A stretch of DNA of 64,000 nt from Streptomyces sp. SCSIO 30461 (GCF_037023745.1 NZ_CP146101.1:5782001-5846000); one strand, 5' to 3'. Shown: positions 53,867 to 62,548, numbered from the stretch's first letter. Numbers and translations are program-made. Notes: generated by a model not told the origin, from the sequence alone.

Positions 53867-54382
53867 TCAGGCATTCAGCAACTGGTTGAAGAATGCCCGG
53901 TAACGCTGGAGCGCCATCCGCAGATCCTCTGTCTGGATCTCCTCACCACGGGACCACTGGCCCTCAAGCTCCCGCTTGTGGTCGGCGAAGGTCGTGGCCA
54001 GGGACTGGATCACCTCGGCGACCAAGGTGTCCGCGTTGCGTACGGCTTCCCTGGGGTCGTCCACGAACGTGCCCTGGATCTGCTGCCAGCGGTCGCGATA
54101 GCCCTCTGCCTCACCGGGGGGAACGAGCGCCTGCCGAACGGGCTCTTCCGCCGCTTCGGCCGGGGGTGCGGTCTCGACCGGAGGTGCTGTCTCGGTTGCG
54201 GGTGCGCCACGGGACTCGGGTGCGGCATCGGCCGCGGGGCCCGCTTCGGTCACCGGTGCCGCCTGGCCCGGGTAGATGCTCCGCTCCGTCTCCTGCCGCC
54301 GGTCCGTCCCCGGCTTCGTGAGGTCTTCGGTCGAGAGGTCGGCCGCGGGCGGTGCACCGCGCGCCGTCTCGGGGTTCCGCAT
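53867..54382 (-). CDS. Hypothetical protein, Pro/Ala/Glu-rich with C-terminal helical domain
   Basis: A 171-residue soluble protein. Residues 1-85 are low complexity (PATETAPPVETAPPAEAAEE). The C-terminal half is a helical domain: YRDRWQQIQGTFVDDPREAV, RNADTLVAEVIQSLATTFAD, HKRELEGQWSRGEEIQTEDL, RMALQRYRAFFNQLLNA. This domain shares spaced residues with the upstream gene product (W/FVD-x-P-R-x-[AS]-V-x-x-A-D-x-L-V ... L-R-x-A-[LM]-x-x-Y-R-x-[FL]-F-x-x-L-L), so the two are paralogous partners 26 bp apart. Function unknown. Confidence 0.8.
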   Translation of the reverse strand: MRNPETARGAPPAADLSTEDLTKPGTDRRQETERSIYPGQAAPVTEAGPAADAAPESRGAPATETAPPVETAPPAEAAEEPVRQALVPPGEAEGYRDRWQQIQGTFVDDPREAVRNADTLVAEVIQSLATTFADHKRELEGQWSRGEEIQTEDLRMALQRYRAFFNQLLNA

Positions 54383-54408
54383 GTCAACTCACCTCGTGAG
54401 CACGGCGG

Positions 54409-54972
54409 TCAGGCCGCGCCGTAGCGTGTGTCTCGCTGCTGATTGCCGAGCAGTTCCCTGAAAAGCGTCCGGTAGTGCACCATGGCACCGCGCAGTTCCT
54501 CGGTGGTTGCGCTGCCGTCCTGGTTTCGGACGTTCACTTCGTGGGCGGCCCGGTAGTGCTCCAGGGTGTTCGCGTGCTCCACGGAGAGGTCGCGCACTTG
54601 CTGTTCGTACCCGTCCGTGGGATAGCCGCGATCGCCCATGAGCCGGGTGACCAGGTGGTCCGCATCGTCCACGCTCTGGCGCGGCTGGTCCACGAAGCGT
54701 TCCTCCGCGCTCTTCCACTCCATGGTGTAGCGCTCACGGGCCTCTGGTGGCAGCTCCCTGATGTCGAGAGCACGGTGACGCTGCTCCCTGGCGTGCAGCT
54801 CGCGTTCGGCGGACCGCCTGCCTGCACCGTCCGTTTCGACGGCCCGGTCGTATTCAGGACCGAACCTCTGCCGGAGCCGGCGGCGGCGCATGGTCAGCCG
54901 GCTCACCATCACGACCAGTGCCAAGAGGACCGCCAGGGCGATGACGATGGCGACGACAGTTCCTGTGGACAT
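54409..54972 (-). CDS. Membrane-anchored protein with the same helical domain
   Basis: A 187-residue protein: N-terminal transmembrane helix MSTGTVVAIVIALAVLLALV, then a basic stretch RRRRLRQRFGPEYDRAVE, a charged helical region (RELHAREQRHRALDIRELPP), and the shared domain EWKSAEERFVDQPRQSVDDA, DHLVTRLMGDRGYPTDGYEQ, HANTLEHYRAAHEVNVRNQD, LRGAMVHYRTLFRELLGN. Widely seen in actinobacteria, function unknown. ATG 54970-54972 has GGAGG six bases upstream. Probably an operon with the downstream soluble paralogue. Confidence 0.83.
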   Translation of the reverse strand: MSTGTVVAIVIALAVLLALVVMVSRLTMRRRRLRQRFGPEYDRAVETDGAGRRSAERELHAREQRHRALDIRELPPEARERYTMEWKSAEERFVDQPRQSVDDADHLVTRLMGDRGYPTDGYEQQVRDLSVEHANTLEHYRAAHEVNVRNQDGSATTEELRGAMVHYRTLFRELLGNQQRDTRYGAA

Positions 54973-55064
54973 CCGGACCTCCGTATGTCCCAGAGCCAAA
55001 AGCCCCTGCAATCGCCGACTGCCCAGGCACGCGCGGGGCAAACACCATCCGAAGGTCGAGGCGG

Positions 55065-56501
55065 TCAGGAACCGGGCGTGTCGTCCGTGCCGACGTGGTG
55101 CACGCGCACCAGATTGGTCGAGCCCGACACCCCAGGCGGGGACCCCGCCGTGATCACCACGATGTCGCCCTTCACACAGCGGCCGATCCGCAGCAGTTCC
55201 TCGTCCACCTGGTCGACCATCGCATCGGTGGAGGCCGCCTGCGGCACGAGGAAGGTCTCGACGCCCCAGGTGAGGTTGAGCCGGGAACGGGTGGCAGGAT
55301 CAGGAGTGAAGGCCAGCAGTGGAATCGGCGAGCGGTAGCGCGACAACCGCCGGACGGTATCCCCCGACTGAGTGAAAGCGACCAGGAACCTCGCGCCGAG
55401 GAAGTCCCCGATCTCGGCCGCGGCACGGGCGACGGCACCGCCCTGTGTCCGGGGTTTGCTGCGTTCGGTGAGCGGCGGGAGGCCCATGGCGAGGATGTCC
55501 TCCTCGGCTGCCGCGACGATACGGGACATGGTCCTGACCGTCTCCGAGGCATAGCTGCCGACGCTGGTCTCAGCGGACAGCATCACGGCGTCGGTGCCGT
55601 CGATGACGGCATTGGCGACATCGGACGCCTCGGCACGGGTGGGCCGGGAGTTGTCGATCATGGAGTCGAGCATCTGGGTGGCGACGATGACCGGCTTGGC
55701 GTTGCGCTTGGCCAGCTTGATCGCACGCTTCTGGACGATCGGGATCTGCTCCAGCGGCATCTCGACGCCGAGGTCGCCACGCGCGACCATGATGCCGTCG
55801 AAGGCGGCGACGATCTCCTCGATGCAGTCGACCGCCTGGGGCTTCTCGATCTTCGCGATCACCGGGAGCCGGCGGCCCTCCTCGTCCATGACCCGGTGGA
55901 CGTCAGCGATGTCACGCCCGCTGCGCACGAAGGACAGGGCGATGACGTCGGCGCCGAGCCGGACCGCCCAGCGCAGGTCCTCGACGTCTTTCTCGGACAG
56001 CGCGGGCACGGAGACGGCCACACCGGGGAGATTGAGACCCTTGTGGTCGGAGACGAAGCCGCCCTCGATCACGAGTGTCCGCACCCGCGGACCGTCGACC
56101 GAGGTGACTTCGAGTGCGACCCGCCCGTCGTCCACGAGGATGCGCTCACCGGTGACGACATCGGCGGCGAGCCCGGAATACGTGGTCCCGCAGACGCCGC
56201 GGTCACCGTCAACCGGCTCCACGGTGATGGTGAACTCATCGCCGCGTTCAAGCAGTACCGGACCTTCGCGGAACCGCCCGAGACGGATCTTCGGGCCTTG
56301 TAGGTCGACCAGGACACCGACGCTGCGTCCGCTCTCGTCGGATGCCTTGCGCACGCGGTGGTAGCGCTCCTCGTACTCACCGTGAGTGCCATGGCTGAGA
56401 TTGAAGCGGGCGACATCCATTCCGGACTCGACCAGTGCCTTGATCTGGTCGTATGAATCGGTGGCGGGCCCCAGTGTGCAGACAATCTTCGCTCGGCGCA
56501 T
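55065..56501 (-). CDS. pyk: Pyruvate kinase
   Basis: A 478-residue pyruvate kinase: MRRAKIVCTLGPATDSYDQI, MDVARFNLSHGTHGEYEERY, VLVDLQGPKIRLGRF, ILVDDGRVALEV (lid domain), ALSFVRSGRDIADVHRVMDE, VIAKIEKPQAVDCIEEIVAA (catalytic Lys in I-A-K-I-E), FDGIMVARGDLGVEMPLEQI, KPVIVATQMLDSMIDNSRPT, DGTDAVMLSAETSVGSYASE. It converts PEP and ADP to pyruvate and ATP. Residue 88-type dependence on K+ cannot be judged here. ATG 56499-56501; an 8-bp dyad lies in the 208-bp upstream region. Confidence 0.96.
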   Translation of the reverse strand: MRRAKIVCTLGPATDSYDQIKALVESGMDVARFNLSHGTHGEYEERYHRVRKASDESGRSVGVLVDLQGPKIRLGRFREGPVLLERGDEFTITVEPVDGDRGVCGTTYSGLAADVVTGERILVDDGRVALEVTSVDGPRVRTLVIEGGFVSDHKGLNLPGVAVSVPALSEKDVEDLRWAVRLGADVIALSFVRSGRDIADVHRVMDEEGRRLPVIAKIEKPQAVDCIEEIVAAFDGIMVARGDLGVEMPLEQIPIVQKRAIKLAKRNAKPVIVATQMLDSMIDNSRPTRAEASDVANAVIDGTDAVMLSAETSVGSYASETVRTMSRIVAAAEEDILAMGLPPLTERSKPRTQGGAVARAAAEIGDFLGARFLVAFTQSGDTVRRLSRYRSPIPLLAFTPDPATRSRLNLTWGVETFLVPQAASTDAMVDQVDEELLRIGRCVKGDIVVITAGSPPGVSGSTNLVRVHHVGTDDTPGS

Positions 56502-56554
56502 GATTCGAGCCTATGGGCTACCGACGGGTAGCGAATTTGGCACACATGGCCGTT

Positions 56555-56581
56555 CAACAACCTTTCGATGAAGGGTTGTTG
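56555..56581. promoter_or_regulatory. 8-bp dyad in the pyk upstream region
   Basis: CAACAACC (56555-56562) and GGTTGTTG (56574-56581) are exact reverse complements separated by 11 bp, in a locally AT-richer stretch 54-80 bp upstream of pyk. Spacing of one to two helical turns suits a regulator dimer; hairpin function is also possible. Confidence 0.45.
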
Positions 56582-56709
56582 ACAAGCAATGAAGTGTGCA
56601 CAGGGGCGCTCTTCCGAGCATCCACGACCGCGCTCCCGGCAGCGCGGGCCGCCGGGGGCGCGGTTGCTGCACAGAGTCCGGCGTTCGGCGGCCGTAGGCA
56701 CGGCACGCC

Positions 56710-57396
56710 CTACAACTTCGGTGGTGTCATCGTGAACCGCGCATTCACCTGGGCGTAGACCGTCTGGCGCTGCGGTTCGAGATCGAGGGCAGGGGCGGGG
56801 GCACCGGCAGCACCCGCGCGCGCCGCGCCGGGAGGCTGGGCGCCCCGGTACGCCACCGGGGACTCCGCGCCGATGTCGGCGAGTTCGACCAGGGCGGCGA
56901 GATCGGCACCGAGGGCGCCGGCGTATTCGCGGGCGCGCTGGACGGCTTCGAGAACGGCCTGGCGCCGGGCGTCGGCATGAGCCGGGGAGTCGGGGCGCAG
57001 GGCCCACCAGGGGCCGTCGACATGGGTGAGATCGAGGTCGGCAAGGCGGGTGACGAGCTCCCCCAGGACCGTGAAGTCGGCGATTACCGCGGTGACGCGG
57101 ACCCGGCCGTGGTAGGCGCGAACACGTTCACTGCGGCCGTGGGAAGTCAGTTCGGGGCTGATGGAGAACGCCCCGGTCTCCAGCTTCTCGACCGCATCGC
57201 CATAGGACTTGATCAGATCGAGCACCTGGCCGTTACGGCCGGTCAGGTCCTCCAGCGCGGCCCTGCGGTCCTTGCCGCGGGCACTGACGGTGACTCCGAT
57301 CCTGGCGATCTCCGGATCGACTTCCAACCGCGCCTCGCCGCGGACGGCGACTCGCGGGGTTTCGGGGGTTCCGTACGGCGCCGCCTCATTCGTCAT
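56710..57396 (-). CDS. SIMPL (DUF541) domain protein
   Basis: A 228-residue protein with a SIMPL/DUF541 domain: VAVRGEARLEVDPEIARIGV, TVSARGKDRRAALEDLTGRN, ISPELTSHGRSERVRAYHGR, VRVTAVIADFTVLGELVTRL, ARRQAVLEAVQRAREYAGAL and a C-terminal VYAQVNARFTM strand. No signal peptide is evident, unlike many family members. Function unknown (linked to oxidative-stress and periplasmic proteins elsewhere). ATG start at 57394-57396. Confidence 0.88.
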   Translation of the reverse strand: MTNEAAPYGTPETPRVAVRGEARLEVDPEIARIGVTVSARGKDRRAALEDLTGRNGQVLDLIKSYGDAVEKLETGAFSISPELTSHGRSERVRAYHGRVRVTAVIADFTVLGELVTRLADLDLTHVDGPWWALRPDSPAHADARRQAVLEAVQRAREYAGALGADLAALVELADIGAESPVAYRGAQPPGAARAGAAGAPAPALDLEPQRQTVYAQVNARFTMTPPKL

Positions 57397-57494
57397 GTGG
57401 TCTCCCTCGCTGTTGTTCCCGGAACACTTTCGCAGGCAGCCGGCCTGCGCCAGAATCTACGCGCGTTGTGCCATTGAACGAGGGAGATCAACAA

Positions 57495-59309
57495 ATGCCG
57501 CTCAACCGCAGGACGTTTCTCGGCCGATCGGCCGCGGCGGGAGCCGGTGCGGCCGTCGCGGGGACGGTGGCCGCCACTCCGGCCGCCGCTCAGGGCCATG
57601 CACCCGGCCACGGCCACGGACGACCGCCGAAGCGGTACTCGTTCACCGTGATGGGCACCACCGACCTGCACGGCAACGTCTTCAACTGGGACTACTTCAC
57701 GGACAAGGAGTTCGACGACAAGAACCACAACGACGTCGGCCTCGCGAAGATCTCCACCCTGGTCGACCAGGTAAGGCGGGAGAAGGGGCGGCGCAACACG
57801 CTGCTGATCGACGCAGGTGACACCATCCAGGGCACCCAGCTCTCGTACTACTACGCCAAGGTGGATCCGATCACGGCCCGGCGCGGCCCCGTCCACCCCA
57901 TGGCCCAGGCCATGAACGCCATCGGCTACGACGCCGCGGCACTCGGCAACCACGAGTTCAACTACGGCATTCCGGTGCTGCGCAAGTTCGAGGAGCAGTG
58001 CGACTTCCCGCTGCTCGGCGCCAACGCACTGGATGCCAAGACCCTGCAGCCCGCGTTCCGCCCGTACAGCATGCACCGCCTGCGCACCCCGTGCGGACGG
58101 GATGTGAGGATCGCGGTCCTGGGGCTCACCAACCCCGGCATCGCGATCTGGGACAAGGCCAACGTCGGCGGCAAGATGGTCTTCCCCGGCCTTGAGGAGC
58201 AGGCGGCCAAGTGGGTGCCGAAGCTGCGCTCGATGGGTGCGGACGTCGTGATCGTGTCGGCGCACTCCGGCTCCAGCGGCACCTCCTCGTACGGCGACCA
58301 GCTCCCCTACATCGAGAACGCGGCGGCACTGGTGGCCGAGCAGGTACCGGGCATCGACGCGATCCTCGTCGGGCACGCGCACACCGAGATAGCGGAGTAC
58401 AGGGTCGCCAACAAGGAGACCGGCAAGCAGGTCGTCCTCTCCGAGCCGCTCAAGTGGGGCCAGCGACTGACCCTGTTCGATTTCGACCTTGTGTGGCAGA
58501 AGGGTCGCTGGAGCGTCGAGAAGGTGGGCGCGCGGGTGCTCAACTCGAACACGGCCGCCGAGGACCCGCGGATCGTCCGGCTGCTGGGGGACGAGCACAA
58601 GAAGGTGGTCGCCTACGTCAACCAGATCATCGGTACGTCGACCGCCGCGATGTCCACGGCCGAGGCGCCGTGGAAGGACGAACCGATCATCGACCTGATC
58701 AGCCATGTGCAGGTGGAGACGGTCAAGGCGGCCCTGGCCGGAGGTCCGTACGCCGCGCTGCCGGTGCTCTCACAGGCCTCGTGCTTCTCCCGGACGGCGT
58801 CGATCCCGCAGGGCCAGGTGACGATCCGCGAGGCGGCCGGGCTCTACCCGTTCGAGAACACGCTGGAGGCACGGCTGATGACCGGCGCCCAGCTGAAGGA
58901 CTATCTGGAGTACTCGGCCAGGTACTACGTCCAGACGACCGCCGGGGCGCCGGTGGACACGGCGAAGCTGACGAACGCCGAGAGCATCCCGGACTACAAC
59001 TACGACGCGCTCTACGGGGTGACGTACGAGATCGACATCGCCAAGCCGTCCGGTTCGAGGATCGTCAACCTGTCGTTCGACGGCAAGCCGGTCGATCCCG
59101 CAGCCCAGTTCGTGCTGGCGGTGAACAACTACCGGGCCAGCGGCGGTGGTGCCTTCCCGCATGTGGCCAAGGCGCAGCAGTTGTGGGCGAATTCGGATGA
59201 GATTCGCAACACCATCATCCAGTGGGCTCAGGCCAAGGGGACGATCGACCCGGCCTCCTTCGCCTCGGTGGGCTGGAAGCTGACCCGGGACGGCGTTCCG
59301 GTGTTCTAG
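57495..59309 (+). CDS. Tat-exported bifunctional metallophosphatase/5'-nucleotidase
   Basis: A 604-residue secreted enzyme. A Tat signal MPLNRRTFLGRSAAAGAGAA ends after TPAAAQ. The metallophosphatase domain has VMGTTDLHGNVFNWDYF, LLIDAGDTIQGTQLSYYYAK, YDAAALGNHEFNYGIPVLRK, VIVSAHSGSSG and AILVGHAHTEIAEYRVANKE (ligands D-x-H, GD-x(n)-GNHE, H, GHxH). The 5'-nucleotidase C-terminal domain: FSRTASIPQGQVTIREAAGL, YPFENTLEARLMTGAQLKDY, AVNNYRASGGGAFPHVAKAQ. It would release nucleosides and phosphate from external nucleotides or 2',3'-cyclic nucleotides. ATG 57495 has GAGGGAGA upstream. Its TAG stop is the first triplet of a MITE. Confidence 0.93.
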   Translation: MPLNRRTFLGRSAAAGAGAAVAGTVAATPAAAQGHAPGHGHGRPPKRYSFTVMGTTDLHGNVFNWDYFTDKEFDDKNHNDVGLAKISTLVDQVRREKGRRNTLLIDAGDTIQGTQLSYYYAKVDPITARRGPVHPMAQAMNAIGYDAAALGNHEFNYGIPVLRKFEEQCDFPLLGANALDAKTLQPAFRPYSMHRLRTPCGRDVRIAVLGLTNPGIAIWDKANVGGKMVFPGLEEQAAKWVPKLRSMGADVVIVSAHSGSSGTSSYGDQLPYIENAAALVAEQVPGIDAILVGHAHTEIAEYRVANKETGKQVVLSEPLKWGQRLTLFDFDLVWQKGRWSVEKVGARVLNSNTAAEDPRIVRLLGDEHKKVVAYVNQIIGTSTAAMSTAEAPWKDEPIIDLISHVQVETVKAALAGGPYAALPVLSQASCFSRTASIPQGQVTIREAAGLYPFENTLEARLMTGAQLKDYLEYSARYYVQTTAGAPVDTAKLTNAESIPDYNYDALYGVTYEIDIAKPSGSRIVNLSFDGKPVDPAAQFVLAVNNYRASGGGAFPHVAKAQQLWANSDEIRNTIIQWAQAKGTIDPASFASVGWKLTRDGVPVF

Positions 59310-59485
59310 GGCGTGTTGCGAAAGTAGCTCCGTCCGCCCGCAGGGCGGGGCCTGCGGCGTCTGGTGCGTGCGATCGCAAGGCGGAGGATCATCCTCGTAC
59401 TGGACGTACTTGGATGACTCCGACAACGCAGCGAGCGTGCGTGCCAGACGTCGAGGGTCAGGAGGGACTTTCGCAGCACGCCCTA
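59307..59485. mobile_element. 179-bp MITE with 25-bp imperfect terminal inverted repeats
   Basis: The left end (59307-59331) begins TAGGGCGTGTTGCGAAAGT; the right end (59485-59461, complementary strand) begins TAGGGCGTGCTGCGAAAGT. 22 of 25 positions match. The interior holds palindromic GC-rich sequence and no gene. It fills exactly the gap between two convergent genes, whose TAG stop codons are the outermost bases of each end. Confidence 0.8.
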
Positions 59486-60946
59486 GGACCGCTCCGCCAA
59501 CGGAGTGAACGGAGGCGCCTGGGCGGGGAGCCCGGGCGCCTCCTGGTGTTCCAGGCCGAAGCTGGTGAACGCGGTACGCCGCGGGAGCGGATAGTGCTCC
59601 TTCCCGGTCAGGGAGTTGAGGATGGTGGCACTGCGCCAGGCGGCAAGGCCCAGGTCGGGCGCGCCGACACCGTGGGTGTGGCGCTCCGCGTTCTGCACGT
59701 ACACCGAGCCTGTGACACCCGGGTCGAGCACCAACCTGAACTCCGAGTCCACCAAGGGGCGTTCGGACCGATCCCGACACATTTGGGCGTCGAGCCCTGC
59801 GAGCAGCCGGTCGAGCGGGCGCTCGCGGTACCCGGTGGCCAGGACCACGGCGTCGGTGGTGAGTCGGGAACGGGTGCCCTGCTGGAGGTGTTCGAGGTGC
59901 AGCTCGACCTTGGTGGTGGCGACCCGCCCTGCGGTGCGCACCCGCACGCCCGGGGTGAGGACCGCGTCCGGCCAGCCGCCGTGCAGGGTGCGGCGGTAGA
60001 GCTCGTCGTGGATGGCGGCGATGGTCTCGGTGTCGATGCCCTTGTGAAGCTGCCACTGCCCTGGGACGAGCCGGTCTCGTACGGCTTCGGGCAGGGCGTG
60101 GAAGTAGCGGGTGTAGTCCGGTGTGAAGTGTTCGAGGCCCAGTTTCGAGTACTCCATGGGGGCGAAGGCCTCGGTGCGGGACAGCCAGTGGAGCCTTTCC
60201 GAACCGGTGGGTCGAGCGCGCAGCAGATCGAGGAAGATCTCCGCGCCGGACTGGCCTGAGCCGATCACGGTGACATGCCCGGCGGCCAGCAGCTGTTCGC
60301 GGTGCGCGAGGTAGTCGGCGGAGTGCAGCACCCGGACACCGGGGGCGTCGGCGAGCGGCTTCAGAGGTACCGGGATGTGCGGCTCGGTGCCGATGCCGAT
60401 GGCGACGTTCCTCGCGTACGCCCGCCCGAGGACGTCCGGGGCGTCCGGGGCGTCCGGGGCGTCATCGGCACCGCCGGTCCGGGTGAAGTCGACCTCGAAC
60501 AGGGTGCGTTCGGCGTTCCAGCGGACGGAGTCGACCCGGTGGCCGAAGTGCAGTCCGGGCAGCGACTCACTCACCCAGCGGCAGTAGGCGTCGTACTCGG
60601 CTCGCTGGATGTGGAACCTCTCGGCGAAGTAGAACGGGAAGAGCCGTTCACGGGCCTTGAGATAACTGAGGAACGACCAAGGGCTGGCCGGGTCGGCGAG
60701 GGTCACCAGATCGGCGAGGAACGGGACCTGGAGGGTGGCGCCGTCGATGAGCAGACCGGGGTGCCAGTGGAAGGCCGGGCGCTGCTCGTAGAAGGCGAAC
60801 CCGAAGTCGCCCGGCCTTCCCCCCTCCCGCTGCCGCAGCCCGTGGGCGAGTGCGGCAAGGGAGAGGCCGAACGGGCCGATGCCGATCCCCACCAGGTCCC
60901 GGGGCTGGTGCGGGTCGTACGCGACGTGGGCCGACGTGCCGGTCAT
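59483..60946 (-). CDS. Lysine/ornithine/diamine N-monooxygenase (siderophore type)
   Basis: A 487-residue SidA/IucD/PvdA-type flavin N-hydroxylase: FAD motif VGIGIGPFGLSLAALAHGLR, WHPGLLIDGATLQVPFLADL, VTLADPASPWSFLSYLKARE, NADPH motif VTVIGSGQSGAEIFLDLLRA, SRTEAFAPMEYSKLGLEHFT, and VVLATGYRERPLDRLL. It hydroxylates a side-chain amine (lysine, ornithine or cadaverine) as the first step to a hydroxamate siderophore. Residues about 165-175 come from a 9-bp DNA tandem repeat (DAPDAPDAPD). The start ATG is 1 bp from the decarboxylase stop, so the pair is one operon. TAG stop within the MITE. Confidence 0.92.
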   Translation of the reverse strand: MTGTSAHVAYDPHQPRDLVGIGIGPFGLSLAALAHGLRQREGGRPGDFGFAFYEQRPAFHWHPGLLIDGATLQVPFLADLVTLADPASPWSFLSYLKARERLFPFYFAERFHIQRAEYDAYCRWVSESLPGLHFGHRVDSVRWNAERTLFEVDFTRTGGADDAPDAPDAPDVLGRAYARNVAIGIGTEPHIPVPLKPLADAPGVRVLHSADYLAHREQLLAAGHVTVIGSGQSGAEIFLDLLRARPTGSERLHWLSRTEAFAPMEYSKLGLEHFTPDYTRYFHALPEAVRDRLVPGQWQLHKGIDTETIAAIHDELYRRTLHGGWPDAVLTPGVRVRTAGRVATTKVELHLEHLQQGTRSRLTTDAVVLATGYRERPLDRLLAGLDAQMCRDRSERPLVDSEFRLVLDPGVTGSVYVQNAERHTHGVGAPDLGLAAWRSATILNSLTGKEHYPLPRRTAFTSFGLEHQEAPGLPAQAPPFTPLAERS

Positions 60947-62316
60947 CAGGTGGTATTGCCTTCCACGAGTGCGATCAGGGCGGCGAGGTCGCCGGGGGTG
61001 GTGTGCGGGTTGAGCAGGGTGGCCTTGAGCCAGAGACCGCCGTCGGCACGGGACCTGCCCAGTACGGCGCGGCCCTCGTGCAGCAGGGTGCGGCGCAGAT
61101 CGGCCACGGTGTCGTCGCTCGCCCCGCGCGGGCGGAAGAGCACCGTGGACAGCACGGGCTCGGAGTGGAGTTCCAGTGCCGGGTGCTTGGCCACGAGGTC
61201 GGCGAACTCCCGGGCAGCGGCCATGGTGCGCTCGACGAGCTCGGCGAGTCCGCTGCGGCCGAGTGCGCGCAAGGTGACGGCGATCTTGAGGACGTCAGGG
61301 CGCCTGGTGGTGCGCAGGGAGCGACCTAGCAGGTCGGGGAACCCGGCTTCGGTGTCGTCGTCGGGGTTCAGGTAGTCGGCGGTGCAGGCGAGCGGCGCGA
61401 GCAGAGCGCCGTCCGGGACGGTGAGCAGTCCCGCCGCGACCGGCTGCCAGCCGAGTTTGTGCAGGTCCAATGTGACGGAGCCGGCGCGCTCAAGGCCGTG
61501 CAGCAGCTCTCGGTGCCGGGCGCTGAAGAGCAGCGCCCCACCGTACGCGGCGTCGACGTGCAGCTCGGCTCCGTGTCGGGCGCAGAGGTCGGCGATGCCC
61601 GGCAGCGGGTCGATCCGACCGGTGTCGGTGGTGCCCGCGGTGGCGACGACCAGCGCGGGGCCGCGCCGGGCGCTGAGCACCTCGTCGAGTGCGGCGAGGT
61701 CGGTGGTGCCCTCGGCGGCGGGTACGGCGACCGGCTCGCGGAGTCCCAGCAGCCAGGCGGCGCGGCGGACCGAGTGGTGGGTGTGGCTGCCACAGACGAC
61801 CTGTACGGCGCCGAGCCGTTCGCGGGCCAGGAGCAGGGCGATCTGGTTGGCCTCGGTACCGCCGGTGGTCACGATCGCGTCGGGGGCCGTGGCGCCGGGA
61901 TACACCTCGGCGGCCAGTGCCCGGGTGACCTCGGCTTCCAGCTCGGAAGCGGCGGGCGCCTGGTCCCAGGAGTCCAGCGACGGGTTGAGCGCGGAGGCGG
62001 CGAGGTCGGCGGCGACGGCGAGCGCGAGCGGCGGGCCGTGCAGATGGGCGGCGCACCGGGGGTCCGCGGGGTCGGCCGCACCCGCTGCGAAGGAGCCGAC
62101 GAGGGTACGGAGCGCTTCCTCGGCGCCGCTGCCGTGGTCCGGGACGACCGGCCTGACCGTGCCCCGGACCCTCCTGCCCACCGCGTCCGGGCCTCCGCGC
62201 GGCAGCGGCCCGCCCCTCCGGTCCGCTCCCTCCTTCAGCGCGTCGAGTACGACGGCGAGGAGGGGGCGCAGGGCGTCACGCCCGGCAACCCCTCCGGCGA
62301 GGGGCGGTGTGCTCAT
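60946..62316 (-). CDS. PLP-dependent group II decarboxylase (lysine/diaminobutyrate-like)
   Basis: A 456-residue pyridoxal-dependent decarboxylase: PRCAAHLHGPPLALAVAADL, ASALNPSLDSWDQAPAASEL, IVTTGGTEANQIALLLARER, VVCGSHTHHSVRRAAWLLGL, VVATAGTTDTGRIDPLPGIA, ELHVDAAYGGALLFSARHRE, and SVTLDLHKLGWQPVAAGLLT with the Schiff-base lysine in D-x-H-K. The group includes DesA-type lysine decarboxylases that supply cadaverine for desferrioxamine. Paired with the N-hydroxylase gene (1-bp stop/start overlap), it probably makes an N-hydroxylated diamine, but no synthetase or acyltransferase gene is in the window. ATG start at 62314-62316. Confidence 0.9.
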   Translation of the reverse strand: MSTPPLAGGVAGRDALRPLLAVVLDALKEGADRRGGPLPRGGPDAVGRRVRGTVRPVVPDHGSGAEEALRTLVGSFAAGAADPADPRCAAHLHGPPLALAVAADLAASALNPSLDSWDQAPAASELEAEVTRALAAEVYPGATAPDAIVTTGGTEANQIALLLARERLGAVQVVCGSHTHHSVRRAAWLLGLREPVAVPAAEGTTDLAALDEVLSARRGPALVVATAGTTDTGRIDPLPGIADLCARHGAELHVDAAYGGALLFSARHRELLHGLERAGSVTLDLHKLGWQPVAAGLLTVPDGALLAPLACTADYLNPDDDTEAGFPDLLGRSLRTTRRPDVLKIAVTLRALGRSGLAELVERTMAAAREFADLVAKHPALELHSEPVLSTVLFRPRGASDDTVADLRRTLLHEGRAVLGRSRADGGLWLKATLLNPHTTPGDLAALIALVEGNTT

Positions 62317-62382
62317 GCGGGGTCCTTCGGTGCGCTGTGGGACGGCTGCACCAGGGTGGACTCGTTCGTCCCCGCGCTGTTC

Positions 62383-62405
62383 CGGGTTGGGGGGTATCCA
62401 ACCCG
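62383..62405. promoter_or_regulatory. Dyad upstream of the decarboxylase operon
   Basis: CGGGTTGG (62383-62390) and CCAACCCG (62398-62405) are exact reverse complements with a 7-bp spacer containing GGATAC on the minus strand, 67 bp before the operon. An operator is possible; it is not a canonical iron box. Confidence 0.4.
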
Positions 62406-62456
62406 AACGGGTTACGGCACGTCGCGGTCCGCGGGGCGCCGGGACGCCCGGGGTGT

Positions 62457-62493
62457 ACCGCGCCCCGTGGTGTGCTGCAGCACGGGGCGCGGT
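62457..62493. terminator. Hairpin terminator after aminopeptidase N gene
   Basis: CCGCGCCCCGTG (62458-62469) pairs perfectly with CACGGGGCGCGG (62481-62492), extended by one A-T pair, 56 nt past the aminopeptidase stop. Confidence 0.75.
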
Positions 62494-62548
62494 GCGCCGC
62501 GGAGGCCCGGGCGGACAGGACCGCCGGCCGGGTCGATGTGCTCGGGAG

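Noticed and set aside
62317..62548. Iron box (DmdR1-type) upstream of the siderophore-type pair
   Set aside because: No TTAGGTTAGGCTAACCTAA-like sequence is present; only an unrelated CGGGTTGG dyad was seen.
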